From [Ruminococcus] torques ATCC 27756 (lineage in GTDB: Bacteria > Bacillota > Clostridia > Lachnospirales > Lachnospiraceae), in contig NZ_DS264349.1 in NCBI RefSeq assembly GCF_000153925.1, forward strand, positions 99,564-163,563: a DNA stretch of 64,000 nucleotides. Direction: 5' to 3'. The notes under the pieces are model-generated. The model was not told where the DNA came from. It ran no database searches and was given only the letters and a program-made list of their open reading frames with translations. Shown here in pieces: positions 1 to 8,779 of the stretch (within the stretch, counting starts at the first letter, position 1; every line of letters starts with the position of its first letter). The translations under genes were made by a program, and so were the position numbers.

Positions 1-1
1 A

Positions 2-520
2 GGAACGGAAATCTTCGGTTTAGATCCGATGTATATGAATAATTTCGTTTTACTGGCAATGGCCGGATTTTTCACGGCGATCGTTCGTGCGCCGATCACA
101 GGGATCATACTTCTGTTTGAGATGTCCGGCTCGGTAAGTCAGATGCTTTCTCTTGCACTTGTTTCGGTGACTGCATATGTCACTGCAACTTTGGTAAGAT
201 CTGAACCGATTTATGAAAGCCTTCTGGCAAATCTGCTGCGAAGAGAAAAAGAGGAAGAACAGCCGGTTTATGCGGGCGGGCAGAAAGTGCTGAGCGAGTT
301 TGTGATCATGGGAGGTTCTGCTCTTGAAAACCGCACCGTCATGGAAATAGATCTGCCGGACAACTGCCTTCTTGTCGCGGTAGACAGAGGCGGAAAAGAG
401 TTTATTCCGAAAGGAAAAACATGCCTTATGGCAGGCGATAAACTGACGGTTATGGCAGATGAACGAGATGCGGGATATGTACATGACAAAATGAAAAACT
501 TATGTTATACTTCATTTTAG
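2..520 (+). CDS. ClC-type chloride channel/antiporter, C-terminal part (5' end outside window)
   Basis: The frame is open from the first bases and ends at 520, so only the last 172 residues are seen. The first ~65 residues are hydrophobic and glycine-rich (FLLAMAGFF, APITGIILLFEMSGS), matching the last membrane helices of ClC family channels. From about residue 95 a soluble domain resembles TrkA_C (RCK-C), with a typical VLSEFVIMGGSAL start. ClC proteins move chloride, or exchange it for protons, across the cytoplasmic membrane; the TrkA_C domain is probably a ligand-sensing regulator. It lies 52 bp before pyrH, which has its own ribosome binding site. Family is well supported; substrate is not known. 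Confidence 0.82.
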   Translation, partial: GTEIFGLDPMYMNNFVLLAMAGFFTAIVRAPITGIILLFEMSGSVSQMLSLALVSVTAYVTATLVRSEPIYESLLANLLRREKEEEQPVYAGGQKVLSEFVIMGGSALENRTVMEIDLPDNCLLVAVDRGGKEFIPKGKTCLMAGDKLTVMADERDAGYVHDKMKNLCYTSF

Positions 521-572
521 GTCAGCATTGATTTTAAATAGTTAATGTGAAGAAAACAAAGGAGAGTACGAT

Positions 573-1268
573 ATGAAAAGAGTACTGTTAAAGCTGAGCG
601 GAGAAGCGCTCGCGGGAGATAAAAAAACAGGTTTTGACGAGGCAACCTGTATTAAAGTTGCAGAGCAGGTAAAGAAACTGACTGAGGATGGCATTCAGGT
701 GGCGATCGTGACCGGAGGAGGCAACTTCTGGAGGGGAAGGACGAGCGAGACGATCGACCGGACAAAAGCAGATCAGATCGGAATGCTGGCAACGGTGATG
801 AACTGTATTTATGTATCTGATATTTTCCGTTATGTCGGGATGAAAACAGAAGTGTTTACGCCGTTTGTATGCGGTTCGTTTACGTCATTATTCTCAAAAG
901 ATGCGGCAGTAGCGGCGCTGGAAGAAGGAAAAGTGATCTTTTTCGCAGGAGGAACGGGACATCCGTATTTTTCAACAGATACAGGGGCGGTATTAAGAGC
1001 GATCGAGATTGAAGCGGACGCGATGCTGCTTGCAAAGGCGATAGACGGTATTTATGACAGCGATCCGAAAGTGAATCCGGAAGCGGTCAAATATGACGAG
1101 ATATCCATACAGGAAGTGATCGATCAGAAACTTGCCGCGGTGGATCTTACAGCATCGATTCTCTGCCTTGAAAATAAGATGCCGATGCTTGTATTCGGTT
1201 TGAACGAGGAAAACAGTATTGTGGAAACGATGAGCGGAAACTTTACGGGAACGAAAGTGACTGTATAA
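573..1268 (+). CDS. pyrH: UMP kinase
   Basis: A 231-residue amino-acid-kinase fold protein of normal length for bacterial PyrH. It begins MKRVLLKLSGEAL, carries the nucleotide-binding GGGNFWRG loop near residues 48-55, and FFAGGTGHPYFSTDT around residue 130. It phosphorylates UMP to UDP in the cytoplasm, feeding pyrimidine nucleotide synthesis. ATG is preceded by AAAGGAGAG at good spacing. It is followed 32 bp later by frr, the usual pyrH-frr order. Confidence 0.97.
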   Translation: MKRVLLKLSGEALAGDKKTGFDEATCIKVAEQVKKLTEDGIQVAIVTGGGNFWRGRTSETIDRTKADQIGMLATVMNCIYVSDIFRYVGMKTEVFTPFVCGSFTSLFSKDAAVAALEEGKVIFFAGGTGHPYFSTDTGAVLRAIEIEADAMLLAKAIDGIYDSDPKVNPEAVKYDEISIQEVIDQKLAAVDLTASILCLENKMPMLVFGLNEENSIVETMSGNFTGTKVTV

Positions 1269-1300
1269 GCGTTATAAAAAATTTGCAGGAGGATATAAAT

Positions 1301-1852
1301 ATGAATGAAAGATTGACGACATATGATTCAAAGATGACAAAAACGATCAATAATCTTGACGGAGAATTAGCTACGATCAGAGCCGGTCGCGCAAATCCAC
1401 ATGTTCTTGATAAATTGACAGTTGATTATTACGGATCGCCGACACCGATCCAACAGGTGGCAAACGTATCTGTCCCGGAAGCAAGGATGATTCAGATCCA
1501 GCCGTGGGAAAAGAGCATGCTCAAAGAGATTGAGAAAGCGATCCTTATGTCAGATCTCGGCATCAATCCGACTAATGACGGTTCGACGGTTCGCCTCGTA
1601 TTCCCTGAACTTACGGAGGATCGGAGAAAAGAACTGGCAAAAGATGTGAAGAAAAAAGGAGAGGCTGCGAAAGTGGCTGTCAGAAATATCCGTCGTGACG
1701 GAAATGTAGCGTTTAAGAAGTTAAAAGGAACGGAAGTTTCGGAAGATGAGATCAAAGATCTGGAAGACGATCTTCAGAAGATTACGGATAAATATATCGA
1801 AAAGATTGATAAGATGGTCGAGGTAAAGACAAAAGAGATTATGACTGTGTAA
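1301..1852 (+). CDS. frr: Ribosome recycling factor
   Basis: 183 residues when started at the ATG at 1301, which has AGGAGG just upstream; the in-frame TTG at 1283 lies before that ribosome binding site and is not the start. The sequence has the RRF signature ATIRAGRANPHVLDK near the N-terminus and the conserved NDGSTVRLVFPELTEDRRKEL stretch in the centre (split here for length: NDGSTVRL, then PELTEDRRKEL). RRF with EF-G splits post-termination ribosomes. It sits between pyrH and uppS. Confidence 0.97.
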   Translation: MNERLTTYDSKMTKTINNLDGELATIRAGRANPHVLDKLTVDYYGSPTPIQQVANVSVPEARMIQIQPWEKSMLKEIEKAILMSDLGINPTNDGSTVRLVFPELTEDRRKELAKDVKKKGEAAKVAVRNIRRDGNVAFKKLKGTEVSEDEIKDLEDDLQKITDKYIEKIDKMVEVKTKEIMTV

Positions 1853-1880
1853 TCGGATTCTTAACGCCGTTACAAAAACT

Positions 1881-1909
1881 GGGGGCTTTGATTGTAAGCC
1901 CCCTTTCGT
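1881..1909 (+). terminator. Hairpin between frr and uppS, possible partial terminator
   Basis: GGGGGCTT (1881-1888) and AAGCCCCC (1896-1903) form a perfect 8-bp stem with a 7-nt loop, followed by TTTCG, a weak T tract. uppS begins 18 bp further with no obvious promoter between, so this may be a leaky terminator or an attenuator that lowers uppS-cdsA-dxr-rseP expression relative to pyrH-frr. Confidence 0.55.
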
Positions 1910-1926
1910 ATAGAGAGGAAGAAAAG

Positions 1927-2634
1927 ATGAACGTACCGCAGCATATAGCAATTATTTTAGACGGAAATGGCAGATGGGCGAAAGCAAAGGGGATGCCGCG
2001 AAACTACGGACACGCACAGGGAAGCAAAAATGTGGAGAAAATCTGTGAAGAGGCATGGCGTATGGGAATTAAATATCTGACGGTTTATGCATTTTCAACA
2101 GAAAATTGGAGCCGCCCGGAAAATGAAGTTGCGGCTCTTATGAAACTGCTTCGTAATTATATGAAAACATGCTTGAAAACAGCGGCCAAGAATGATATGA
2201 AGATCCGTGTGATCGGAGATATTGAGCCGTTGGATGACGATATCAAAAGCAGGATTCGCGAGCTAGAAGCTGCTACCACAGACAACGGCGGTCTGAATTT
2301 TACGATTGCCTTGAATTACGGAAGCAGAGATGAGCTGACACGGGCAGCGCAAAAAATGGCGAAAGACTGTGCAGAAGGAAAGATAAAAGCAGAAGAGATT
2401 GATGAATCGGTGTTTGAGACATATTTAGATACTCATGGGATTCCGGATCCAGATATGATGATCCGAACGAGTGGGGAGCAGAGATTGTCGAATTATCTTC
2501 TTTGGCAGCTTGCATATTCGGAATTTTATTTTACGGATGTGCCCTGGCCGGATTTTACAAAAGAAGAACTTGTAAAAGCAATCGAAGAATATAACCACAG
2601 ACACAGAAGATTCGGCAAAGTTGAGGAGGCGTAA
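1927..2634 (+). CDS. uppS: Isoprenyl transferase (undecaprenyl diphosphate synthase)
   Basis: 235 residues from the ATG at 1927, which follows AGAGGAAGAAAAG; the longer frame beginning at 1888 starts inside the preceding hairpin and is rejected. Motif I is ILDGNGRWAKAKG (catalytic Asp at about residue 13), and the C-terminal RTSGEQRLSNYLLWQ and YSEFYF motifs are intact. It condenses isopentenyl diphosphate onto farnesyl diphosphate to make the C55 lipid carrier for peptidoglycan. It is followed 3 bp later by cdsA, so the two are cotranscribed. Confidence 0.96.
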   Translation: MNVPQHIAIILDGNGRWAKAKGMPRNYGHAQGSKNVEKICEEAWRMGIKYLTVYAFSTENWSRPENEVAALMKLLRNYMKTCLKTAAKNDMKIRVIGDIEPLDDDIKSRIRELEAATTDNGGLNFTIALNYGSRDELTRAAQKMAKDCAEGKIKAEEIDESVFETYLDTHGIPDPDMMIRTSGEQRLSNYLLWQLAYSEFYFTDVPWPDFTKEELVKAIEEYNHRHRRFGKVEEA

Positions 2635-2637
2635 TCT

Positions 2638-3450
2638 ATGTTTAAAACACGGTTGTTGAGCGGCATTATGCTGATGATCATTGCATTGACGACAGTGATT
2701 GCCGGAGGGCAAGTTTTATTTACGGTTCTTTTCGCGATCAGCCTGATCGGAATGTCAGAACTTTATAAAGTGTTTGGCATTGAGAAAAAAGCGCCGGGAA
2801 TTGTCGGTTATATTTTTGCTTTCGGGTATTATGCGCTTATTTATATGGAAGAATATCTCCCGGGAGAAAAACATACATGGTTTATGCTGCTTTTTATGGC
2901 GTATTTGATCTGCCAGATGGCAGTGCTTGTATTTTCTTATCCGAAATATAATACACAGCAGATCATGGCGGCATTTTTCGGAGTATTTTATGTAGCGGTA
3001 ATGCTGTCTTACATTTACCTTACAAGAATGCTTCCGGGAGGAGTGTTTACCGTATGGCTTGTGTTTATCTGTTCGTGGGGATGCGATACATGTGCATACT
3101 GTGTAGGCATGCTCATCGGAAAGCATAAGATGGCTCCGGTTCTGAGTCCGAAAAAATCCGTAGAAGGCGGGATAGGAGGAATTGCAGGCGCAGCCCTGAT
3201 TGGTGTGCTTTATGCATTAGCTGTGAACCACTGGGGAAATGCAGGGGCGAGTATCGTTTCTTATGCAGTGATCGGTGCAGTCGGCGGCGCAATTTCCCAG
3301 ATCGGCGATCTGGCGGCATCGGCGATCAAACGTTATCATAATATTAAAGATTACGGGAAACTGATTCCGGGTCATGGAGGAATTCTGGATCGTTTTGACA
3401 GTGTCATTTTTACTGCTCCGATCATATATTATCTTGCGGTTTTATTGTAA
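2638..3450 (+). CDS. cdsA: Phosphatidate cytidylyltransferase
   Basis: 270 residues with about seven to eight hydrophobic segments. The CTP_transf_1 signature is present near the C-terminus: SPKKSVEGGIGG followed by GDLAASAIKR and KDYGKLIPGHGGILDRFDS. The enzyme makes CDP-diacylglycerol from phosphatidic acid and CTP at the cytoplasmic membrane. It starts 3 bp after uppS, and its product class matches its neighbours in envelope lipid supply. Confidence 0.95.
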   Translation: MFKTRLLSGIMLMIIALTTVIAGGQVLFTVLFAISLIGMSELYKVFGIEKKAPGIVGYIFAFGYYALIYMEEYLPGEKHTWFMLLFMAYLICQMAVLVFSYPKYNTQQIMAAFFGVFYVAVMLSYIYLTRMLPGGVFTVWLVFICSWGCDTCAYCVGMLIGKHKMAPVLSPKKSVEGGIGGIAGAALIGVLYALAVNHWGNAGASIVSYAVIGAVGGAISQIGDLAASAIKRYHNIKDYGKLIPGHGGILDRFDSVIFTAPIIYYLAVLL

Positions 3451-3531
3451 GACATAAGGGCATTATGAAGCCGGAAGATAAGTTTACGGGCGATATGTTA
3501 CAGGACAGATGCAGAAGTGAGGTACAAAGAT

Positions 3532-4674
3532 ATGAAAAGAATCGCTGTCTTAGGGTCTACCGGCTCGATCGGAACCCAGACGCTTGAAATTGTAAGAACA
3601 AACAAAGATATAAAAATCACGGCGCTTGCTGCGGGAAATAACATTGAACTTCTGGAAAAACAGATCCGGGAATTCAAACCGTCGATTGCCGCAGTGTGGA
3701 ATGAGGAAAAAGCCGCAGAGCTGAAAATAAAGACTGCGGATCTGGATGTGGAGATCTTATCCGGGATGGACGGATTGCTTGCCGCTGCATCTTGGAAAGA
3801 TTCACAGATTGTTGTAACTGCGATTGTAGGTATGATCGGAATCCTGCCGACGATCGAGGCGATCAAAGCCGGAAAGGATATTGCGCTGGCAAATAAAGAA
3901 ACACTTGTGACGGCAGGGCATATTATCATGCCGCTGGCGGAACAATATAAAGTGTCGATCCTTCCTGTAGACAGTGAACACAGCGCGATTTTTCAGTCGC
4001 TTCAGGGGGGACAGCGCAAAGCTCTCCATAAAATATTATTGACTGCTTCGGGCGGACCGTTCCGCGGGAAAAAAAGAGAAGAACTTACCGGTATACAAGT
4101 TGAAGATGCTTTGAAACATCCAAACTGGGAGATGGGACAGAAGATTACGATCGATTCTTCTACAATGGTGAATAAAGGTCTTGAAGTGATAGAAGCCAAA
4201 TGGCTTTTTGACGTTTCGGTCGATCAGATCCAAGTTGTCGTACAGCCTCAAAGCATTATTCATTCTATGGTAGAATATGAGGACGGTGCGGTGATCGCTC
4301 AACTTGGAACACCGGACATGAAACTGCCGATCCAATATGCGCTTTATTATCCGGAGAGAAGGTATCTTCCGGGAGATCGTCTTGATTTTTCCACACTTTC
4401 GCAGATTACTTTTGAGAAGCCGGATATGGAGACGTTTTACGGACTGAAGCTTGCGTATGAAGCCGGGAGAAAAGGCGGTTCTCTTCCGACTGTGTTTAAT
4501 GCGGCAAACGAGCGTGCTGTTGCAATGTTTCTCGGAAGACAGATCGCATATCTTGAGATTCCGGAGATTATTTCGGCGTGTATGGAAAATCATAAAAATA
4601 TTGCAGATCCGACAGTGGAAGAGATACTAAAGACTGAGCGGGAAACATATGAATTTATAAAAAACAGGTGGTAG
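3532..4674 (+). CDS. dxr: 1-deoxy-D-xylulose 5-phosphate reductoisomerase
   Basis: 380 residues from the ATG at 3532 (GTGAGG 9 bp upstream); an upstream in-frame GTG at 3517 overlaps that site and is less likely. The NADPH-binding GSTGSIGTQTLEI motif is at residues 7-19. PVDSEHSAIFQ, ASGGPFR and DSSTMVNKGLEVIEA carry the metal- and substrate-binding residues of the DXR family. It converts DXP to MEP, the first committed step of the non-mevalonate isoprenoid pathway, which supplies UppS upstream. It is followed 3 bp later by rseP. Confidence 0.97.
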   Translation: MKRIAVLGSTGSIGTQTLEIVRTNKDIKITALAAGNNIELLEKQIREFKPSIAAVWNEEKAAELKIKTADLDVEILSGMDGLLAAASWKDSQIVVTAIVGMIGILPTIEAIKAGKDIALANKETLVTAGHIIMPLAEQYKVSILPVDSEHSAIFQSLQGGQRKALHKILLTASGGPFRGKKREELTGIQVEDALKHPNWEMGQKITIDSSTMVNKGLEVIEAKWLFDVSVDQIQVVVQPQSIIHSMVEYEDGAVIAQLGTPDMKLPIQYALYYPERRYLPGDRLDFSTLSQITFEKPDMETFYGLKLAYEAGRKGGSLPTVFNAANERAVAMFLGRQIAYLEIPEIISACMENHKNIADPTVEEILKTERETYEFIKNRW

Positions 4675-4677
4675 CGA

Positions 4678-5709
4678 ATGGGAATCATTATTGCAGTTTT
4701 ATTATTTAGTTTTATTATCATCTTTCATGAATTGGGACATTTTCTTCTTGCAAAGAAAAACGGAATTCGGGTAGATGAATTTTCTTTAGGACTTGGACCT
4801 ACGTTATTAGGAAAACAGATCGGAGAGACAAAATTTTCTCTGAAACTGCTTCCTTTCGGCGGCGCGTGTATGATGGGCGAAGATGATGCCGACGATCTGT
4901 CGGAAGGAAGTTTCAACAGTAAATCCGTGTGGGCGAGAATGTCAGTTGTTGCGGCGGGACCGATCTTCAATCTCATTCTTGCGTGTGTTTTCTGTTTTAT
5001 ATTGATTATGATAACCGGTTACAGAAGTCCGGAAATAACAGGAGTGCTGGACGGCTATTCCGCGCAGGAAGAGGGACTTCAAGCCGGAGACGTTATCACA
5101 GAGATCAACGGGCGGAACGTGCATATATGGGATGATGTCAGTCTGTATACAATGACACATGCCGATGAAGCGCCTTTCAAAGTAGAGTATGAACGTGACG
5201 GCAAGAAATATACGGCAAAACTGGAGCCTCGACAGTTGGAAGGCGATGCCGCACCGCTGCTTGGGGTGACAAGCGGAGATATAGTAAAACCGGGGATTTT
5301 CAAATCTGTTGAATACAGTATTTACAAAGTAAAGTACTGGATGAATTATACAGTAGACAGTTTGCGCATGCTTGTGACAGGTCAGGCAGGACTTAAAGAT
5401 CTTTCAGGTCCGGTAGGAATTGTAAATGCCGTAGACGACATGTATCAGGAAGCAGCTCCGGCAGGGTTCGGCGTTGTGATGCTCAGTATGATGAACTTCG
5501 GTGTTCTGCTGACAACAAATCTCGGAATTTTAAATCTGCTTCCGCTCCCTGCATTGGACGGAGGACGACTTGTTTTTCTTATAATAGAAGCGATCCGTAA
5601 AAAACGTGTTCCGTCGGAAAAAGAAGGAATGGTACATTTTGCGGGATTCGCATTGCTTATGGTACTGATGGCCGTTGTGATGTATAACGATATCATGAAG
5701 TTGTTTTGA
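4678..5709 (+). CDS. rseP: Site-2 intramembrane metalloprotease (RseP/RasP type)
   Basis: 343 residues. The zinc motif HELGH is in the first membrane helix (residues ~18-22) and the second metal ligand motif LPLPALDGGR is in the C-terminal membrane part. A PDZ domain lies between them (about residues 110-200, GYSAQEEGLQAGDVI). M50B proteases cleave membrane-embedded anti-sigma factors and signal-peptide remnants. It is the last gene of the dxr-rseP pair; the next gene starts 100 bp later with its own ribosome binding site. Confidence 0.95.
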   Translation: MGIIIAVLLFSFIIIFHELGHFLLAKKNGIRVDEFSLGLGPTLLGKQIGETKFSLKLLPFGGACMMGEDDADDLSEGSFNSKSVWARMSVVAAGPIFNLILACVFCFILIMITGYRSPEITGVLDGYSAQEEGLQAGDVITEINGRNVHIWDDVSLYTMTHADEAPFKVEYERDGKKYTAKLEPRQLEGDAAPLLGVTSGDIVKPGIFKSVEYSIYKVKYWMNYTVDSLRMLVTGQAGLKDLSGPVGIVNAVDDMYQEAAPAGFGVVMLSMMNFGVLLTTNLGILNLLPLPALDGGRLVFLIIEAIRKKRVPSEKEGMVHFAGFALLMVLMAVVMYNDIMKLF

Positions 5710-5809
5710 TTATCATATGCTCTTGCAGAGACTCCGAATACGAAAGTTGTTCTAAACGAAAGCTTCCGCATATATATTTAGAGAGAATAAATCTGATGAA
5801 GGAGAACGT

Positions 5810-6757
5810 ATGCGGGAAACAGAAAACAATAAGAGGTATAAAGCTGCAATGCAAGGAGTCGGGATGCAGAATGTGAAAATGCAGCAGGAGGCGGCAGATA
5901 AAGGATCATTACAGGTGAATGTAACTTCATCGGTGAATTCATATCCGATTTCGGAAGCTCGCATTTCGATTTCGTATACCGGTGTTCCGGAAAATACATT
6001 AGAACAGTTGGTGACTGATTCCTCGGGGCAGACGGATATGATTGAGCTGGATGCGCCGCCGGAAGAGTGGAGTCTGGACCCTGAAAACGAACGGCAGCCT
6101 TATTCGGAATATACATTGAATGTAAGCGCTCCGGGGTTTGAGCCTGTGAGCATTGCGGGAACAGAAATTCTGGCAAATACAAAAGCAATTCAAAATATCA
6201 GGATGAGACCGACAGATACGGGCAGGGAAGAGGAAGAAATTTTCGTCATCCCTGCTCATACTTTATATGCAGAATATCCTCCTAAAATAGCGGAAGATGA
6301 GATCAAGCCTGTAAATGAAAGCGGAGAGATCGTTTTAAGCCGTGTTGTTGTTCCTGAATACATTGTTGTTCATGACGGTTCTCCGAGAGATTCGACTGCA
6401 AAAAACTATTATGTGAAGTATAAAGATTATATCAAAAATGTGGCGTCCAGCGAAATTTATGCCACCTGGCCCGCAAATACGATTCGGGCAAACGTTCTTG
6501 CGATTATGTCTTTTACGCTCAATCGCGTTTATACCGAATGGTATAGAAACAAAGGGTATGATTTTACGATCACTTCATCTACAGCATTCGATCATAAGTG
6601 GATACCGGAAAGAAATGTATATGAAAGCATTTCCGTGATCGTAGATGAATTGTTTGCAAATTATCTTTCAAGACCGAACGTGCGGCAGCCGATATTGACA
6701 CAGTATTGTGACGGGAAAATGGTGAGCTGTCCGAATTGGATGACCTTTTTGTTATAA
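5810..6757 (+). pseudogene. sleC: SleC-like spore cortex-lytic enzyme, 5' part, interrupted by prophage
   Basis: ATG at 5810 follows GAAGGAGAACGT. The first ~310 residues match clostridial SleC as I know it: an N-terminal pro-region (GSLQVNVTSS, then a carboxypeptidase-regulatory-like fold), IPAHTLYAEYPPKI, then the SpoIID-like segment KDYIKNVASSEIYATWPAN, LNRVYTEWYRNKGYDFTIT and QYCDGKMVSCPNWMT. After codon ATG 6740-6742 the frame runs into prophage DNA and stops at 6757 after three foreign codons. The rest of the gene is at 38250-38631. SleC is a lytic transglycosylase stored as a zymogen in spores and needed to degrade cortex in germination. Upstream, CATATATAT near 5769 could be a sporulation -10, but this is weak. 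Confidence 0.78.
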
Positions 6758-6768
6758 CCTACAAAACT
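6718..6768. other. attL: host half of attB joined to right arm of attP
   Basis: The host side reads CCGAATTGGA, then the central TG (6741-6742), then the phage arm ACCTTTTTGTTATAAC. The phage arm is the inverse of the left arm found at attR: counted outward from TG, the first seven bases pair perfectly (ACCTTTT) and 13 of 16 match. This symmetry around a two-base centre is what large serine integrases recognise. Confidence 0.8.
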
Positions 6769-6784
6769 GCGAAAACCCTTGATT

Positions 6785-8266
6785 TTACTGGGATTCCGGC
6801 GCATAGTAGTAATAAACTTTCAGCTCATCTTTTGAGCGATCATATATAATCTTTTCTATCACGCTCTTTAGGATTTCATTTTTGGTTACGGGGTCCACAG
6901 AGTCAGATTCTATGATTTCATATACATTTCTTACTTTTTCCAACATAGCGATTTTAGAAGTATCAATAGTAGGTTCTGCTGGTTTTATGTCTGCAAGCTG
7001 CTTTTCCAGCATCTCTTTTTCTTCCTGAACCATGCGCTTATTTTCTTTATATTCGTCAAGTGTATCTACTCCATTACGGTACGCTTCTCTGATGCGGTCA
7101 AATTTTTCCGCATTCTTTCTTAACTGCTCCGTAATAATGACGTTTAGATCCACAGAAGTTTCCTGCACCGGTTCAACGTGCCTGTAGATGATGTTGCCAG
7201 TGTCCAGAACTTCTTTTATGGATGCAAGTACCGCCGGTTCTAACCTTAACGAGCTTACAGATGTTTTTGCAAGGCATTTTCCTTTTGAGTATCCATAGCA
7301 TGTAAAATAGCAGTATGATTTTTGGTTATTTACTGTTTTGGCAATCATGGTTCTTCCACATACAGGGCACTTCATAAGACCTGAAAGCCAATGTTTGTAT
7401 GTAGAGGAAGGTCTGGCGCCGGATGGTTTGTATTCGCTTTTGTAACGGATCTGTGCTTTGTCAAATAATTCTTTAGATATAATAGCAGGTTGCTGACCAT
7501 CAGAGACAATCCATTCTGATTCCGGCCGGATTTCGTTTGTTTCGCTTACGGTACGGTTCCACCGGATCATACCGCAGTAAGTTGGGTTCTGTAAGATGTA
7601 TTCAATAGATCTGCGTTCAAACGGTTTGTTGTGAGATGTTTTAAACCCACACAAATTTAGATAGCGTGCTATGTCGAATATTCCGGTATGTTCATTTACA
7701 TATTTATCAAATATGATTTTAATTATTTCAGCTTCTTCCGGTACAATAACAGGAGGTTTTCCGCGTTCTTGGATTTTGTATCCAAGCGGAGGACGCGCCT
7801 GATAGCCGCCGCGTTTTGCCTTTTCTGTCATACCTCGTGTCACTTCGCCGGAAAGACGGACGGAATAGTACTCGTCCATCCATTCAATGATGCGCTCGAT
7901 CAAAGAGCCGAACGGACCATCTACAAGAGGCTCGGAAACGCTTAAAACGTCCACATTATGCTTTTTTTTAAGAAGGGACTTATAAACGATAGATTCTTCC
8001 TGGTTTCTGGCAAAACGGCTGAATTTCCATACGATGATACAATCGACAGGATGTTTGTCTGATTTGGCAAGAGCAATCATTTTTTGAAATTCCGGACGTT
8101 TATCAGCTTTGCGGCCGGAGATGCCGAGTTCGTAAAAAATTTGTAAGATGATCATATCATTCTTTTTCGCGAAGTCTTTTAATAGCTTTGCTTGTGAGTC
8201 CGGAGAGAGCTCTTCTTGGCCAGATGTGGATACCCTAACATAACCATAACAATATTTAGTTTTCAT
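6785..8266 (-). CDS. Large serine recombinase (prophage integrase)
   Basis: 493 residues. The N-terminal resolvase domain has YGYVRVSTSGQEE with the nucleophile Ser near residue 13 and IVWKFSRFARNQEE. A Recombinase domain follows (AKRGGYQARPPLGYKI), then a zinc ribbon with Cys pairs CPVCGRT and the C-F-T-C region, then a coiled coil (about residues 370-440). This is the usual architecture of phage serine integrases. The ATG follows GAGGTGAT. It begins 40 bp inside attL, as expected for the enzyme that made the insertion. The sequence shows no damage, so excision should be possible; no recombination directionality factor could be recognised. Confidence 0.95.
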   Translation of the reverse strand: MKTKYCYGYVRVSTSGQEELSPDSQAKLLKDFAKKNDMIILQIFYELGISGRKADKRPEFQKMIALAKSDKHPVDCIIVWKFSRFARNQEESIVYKSLLKKKHNVDVLSVSEPLVDGPFGSLIERIIEWMDEYYSVRLSGEVTRGMTEKAKRGGYQARPPLGYKIQERGKPPVIVPEEAEIIKIIFDKYVNEHTGIFDIARYLNLCGFKTSHNKPFERRSIEYILQNPTYCGMIRWNRTVSETNEIRPESEWIVSDGQQPAIISKELFDKAQIRYKSEYKPSGARPSSTYKHWLSGLMKCPVCGRTMIAKTVNNQKSYCYFTCYGYSKGKCLAKTSVSSLRLEPAVLASIKEVLDTGNIIYRHVEPVQETSVDLNVIITEQLRKNAEKFDRIREAYRNGVDTLDEYKENKRMVQEEKEMLEKQLADIKPAEPTIDTSKIAMLEKVRNVYEIIESDSVDPVTKNEILKSVIEKIIYDRSKDELKVYYYYAPESQ

Positions 8267-8578
8267 GACATCACCTCGGTTGATTCATTCTATTCCTGAC
8301 AGAGCAGAAAAATGAGTATAAAAATAACAGCTATCAAGAAACAAATGTTCTGATTGCGATAGCTGACCGAAGATGATACAATATTTTCGTTGATTAGGTG
8401 TATATCTTCGGATATATTCCAGAGCCGTTCCTGTTGGCGCAGGGGCGGTTCTTGACATTTATGGTACATTTGCTATAATGTACTTAACAGGATAGCTGGA
8501 AGGTGACTGCACCTCACCCGCTCCGGCGCAACTTAAAAACTATAAGAAATAGTCGTCAGCTTTGTCAGGGCAGGACGG
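8267..8578. other. 312-bp region between integrase and toxin
   Basis: No protein gene is supported here. It holds the integrase ribosome binding site (GAGGTGAT on the minus strand, just after 8266) and the antitoxin RNA promoter and body (8452-8588). The stretch 8285-8440 shows no recognisable feature. Confidence 0.6.
8452..8479 (+). promoter_or_regulatory. Strong sigma-A promoter for antisense (antitoxin) RNA
   Basis: TTGACA (8452-8457), 16-bp spacer, TATAAT (8474-8479). No protein frame follows before the hairpin at 8549-8587, so the transcript of about 100 nt is non-coding. It points into the 3' end of the small toxin gene on the opposite strand. Confidence 0.8.
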
Positions 8579-8588
8579 CTATTTTTTA
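8486..8588 (+). ncRNA. Predicted antisense antitoxin RNA of a type I toxin-antitoxin pair
   Basis: The RNA would start about 7 nt after the TATAAT at 8474 and end at a terminator: ATAGTCGTC (8549-8557) pairs with GACGGCTAT (8574-8582), followed by TTTTTT. Its last nucleotides overlap the final codons of the toxin gene (8579-8662, minus strand), giving convergent, 3'-overlapping transcripts as in the txpA/RatA arrangement of Bacillus subtilis. The exact 5' end is inferred. Confidence 0.62.
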
Positions 8589-8662
8589 TGCGTATAATTC
8601 AGAATGGCTACAACCAAAAGCGCAATGCTTACGATTAAACTGAGTTCTTCATATGTACTCAT
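8579..8662 (-). CDS. Small hydrophobic toxin of the holin-like (type I TA) family
   Basis: A 27-residue frame: MSTYEELSLIV, then a single hydrophobic helix (SIALLVVAIL) and a short basic tail NYTHKK. This is the pattern of the putative holin-like toxin family (MxTYExxSLxxxF...), type I toxins that insert in the membrane. The ATG follows a very strong GGAGGGGGTGG 6 bp upstream. An antisense RNA overlaps its 3' end. It probably acts as an addiction module that penalises prophage loss; toxicity is inferred. Confidence 0.68.
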   Translation of the reverse strand: MSTYEELSLIVSIALLVVAILNYTHKK

Positions 8663-8779
8663 AATTACCACCCCCTCCACAGGATTCTCGGAATGGGTGG
8701 GAGCTCGTCCTCCGGCTACCCGGGTAAATACAGTATTTAGTTTTTCCCCTGCACACTGTGGGGCAGGGAGGGATTTTGT

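Noticed and set aside
4003..4012. G6 run in dxr as another phase-variation tract
   Set aside because: Only six Gs, in frame, in a housekeeping gene with otherwise perfect family motifs.
5735..5780. SigE/SigK-type promoter before sleC
   Set aside because: CATATATAT is a possible -10, but no convincing -35 at the right distance was found; mentioned only as a weak possibility.
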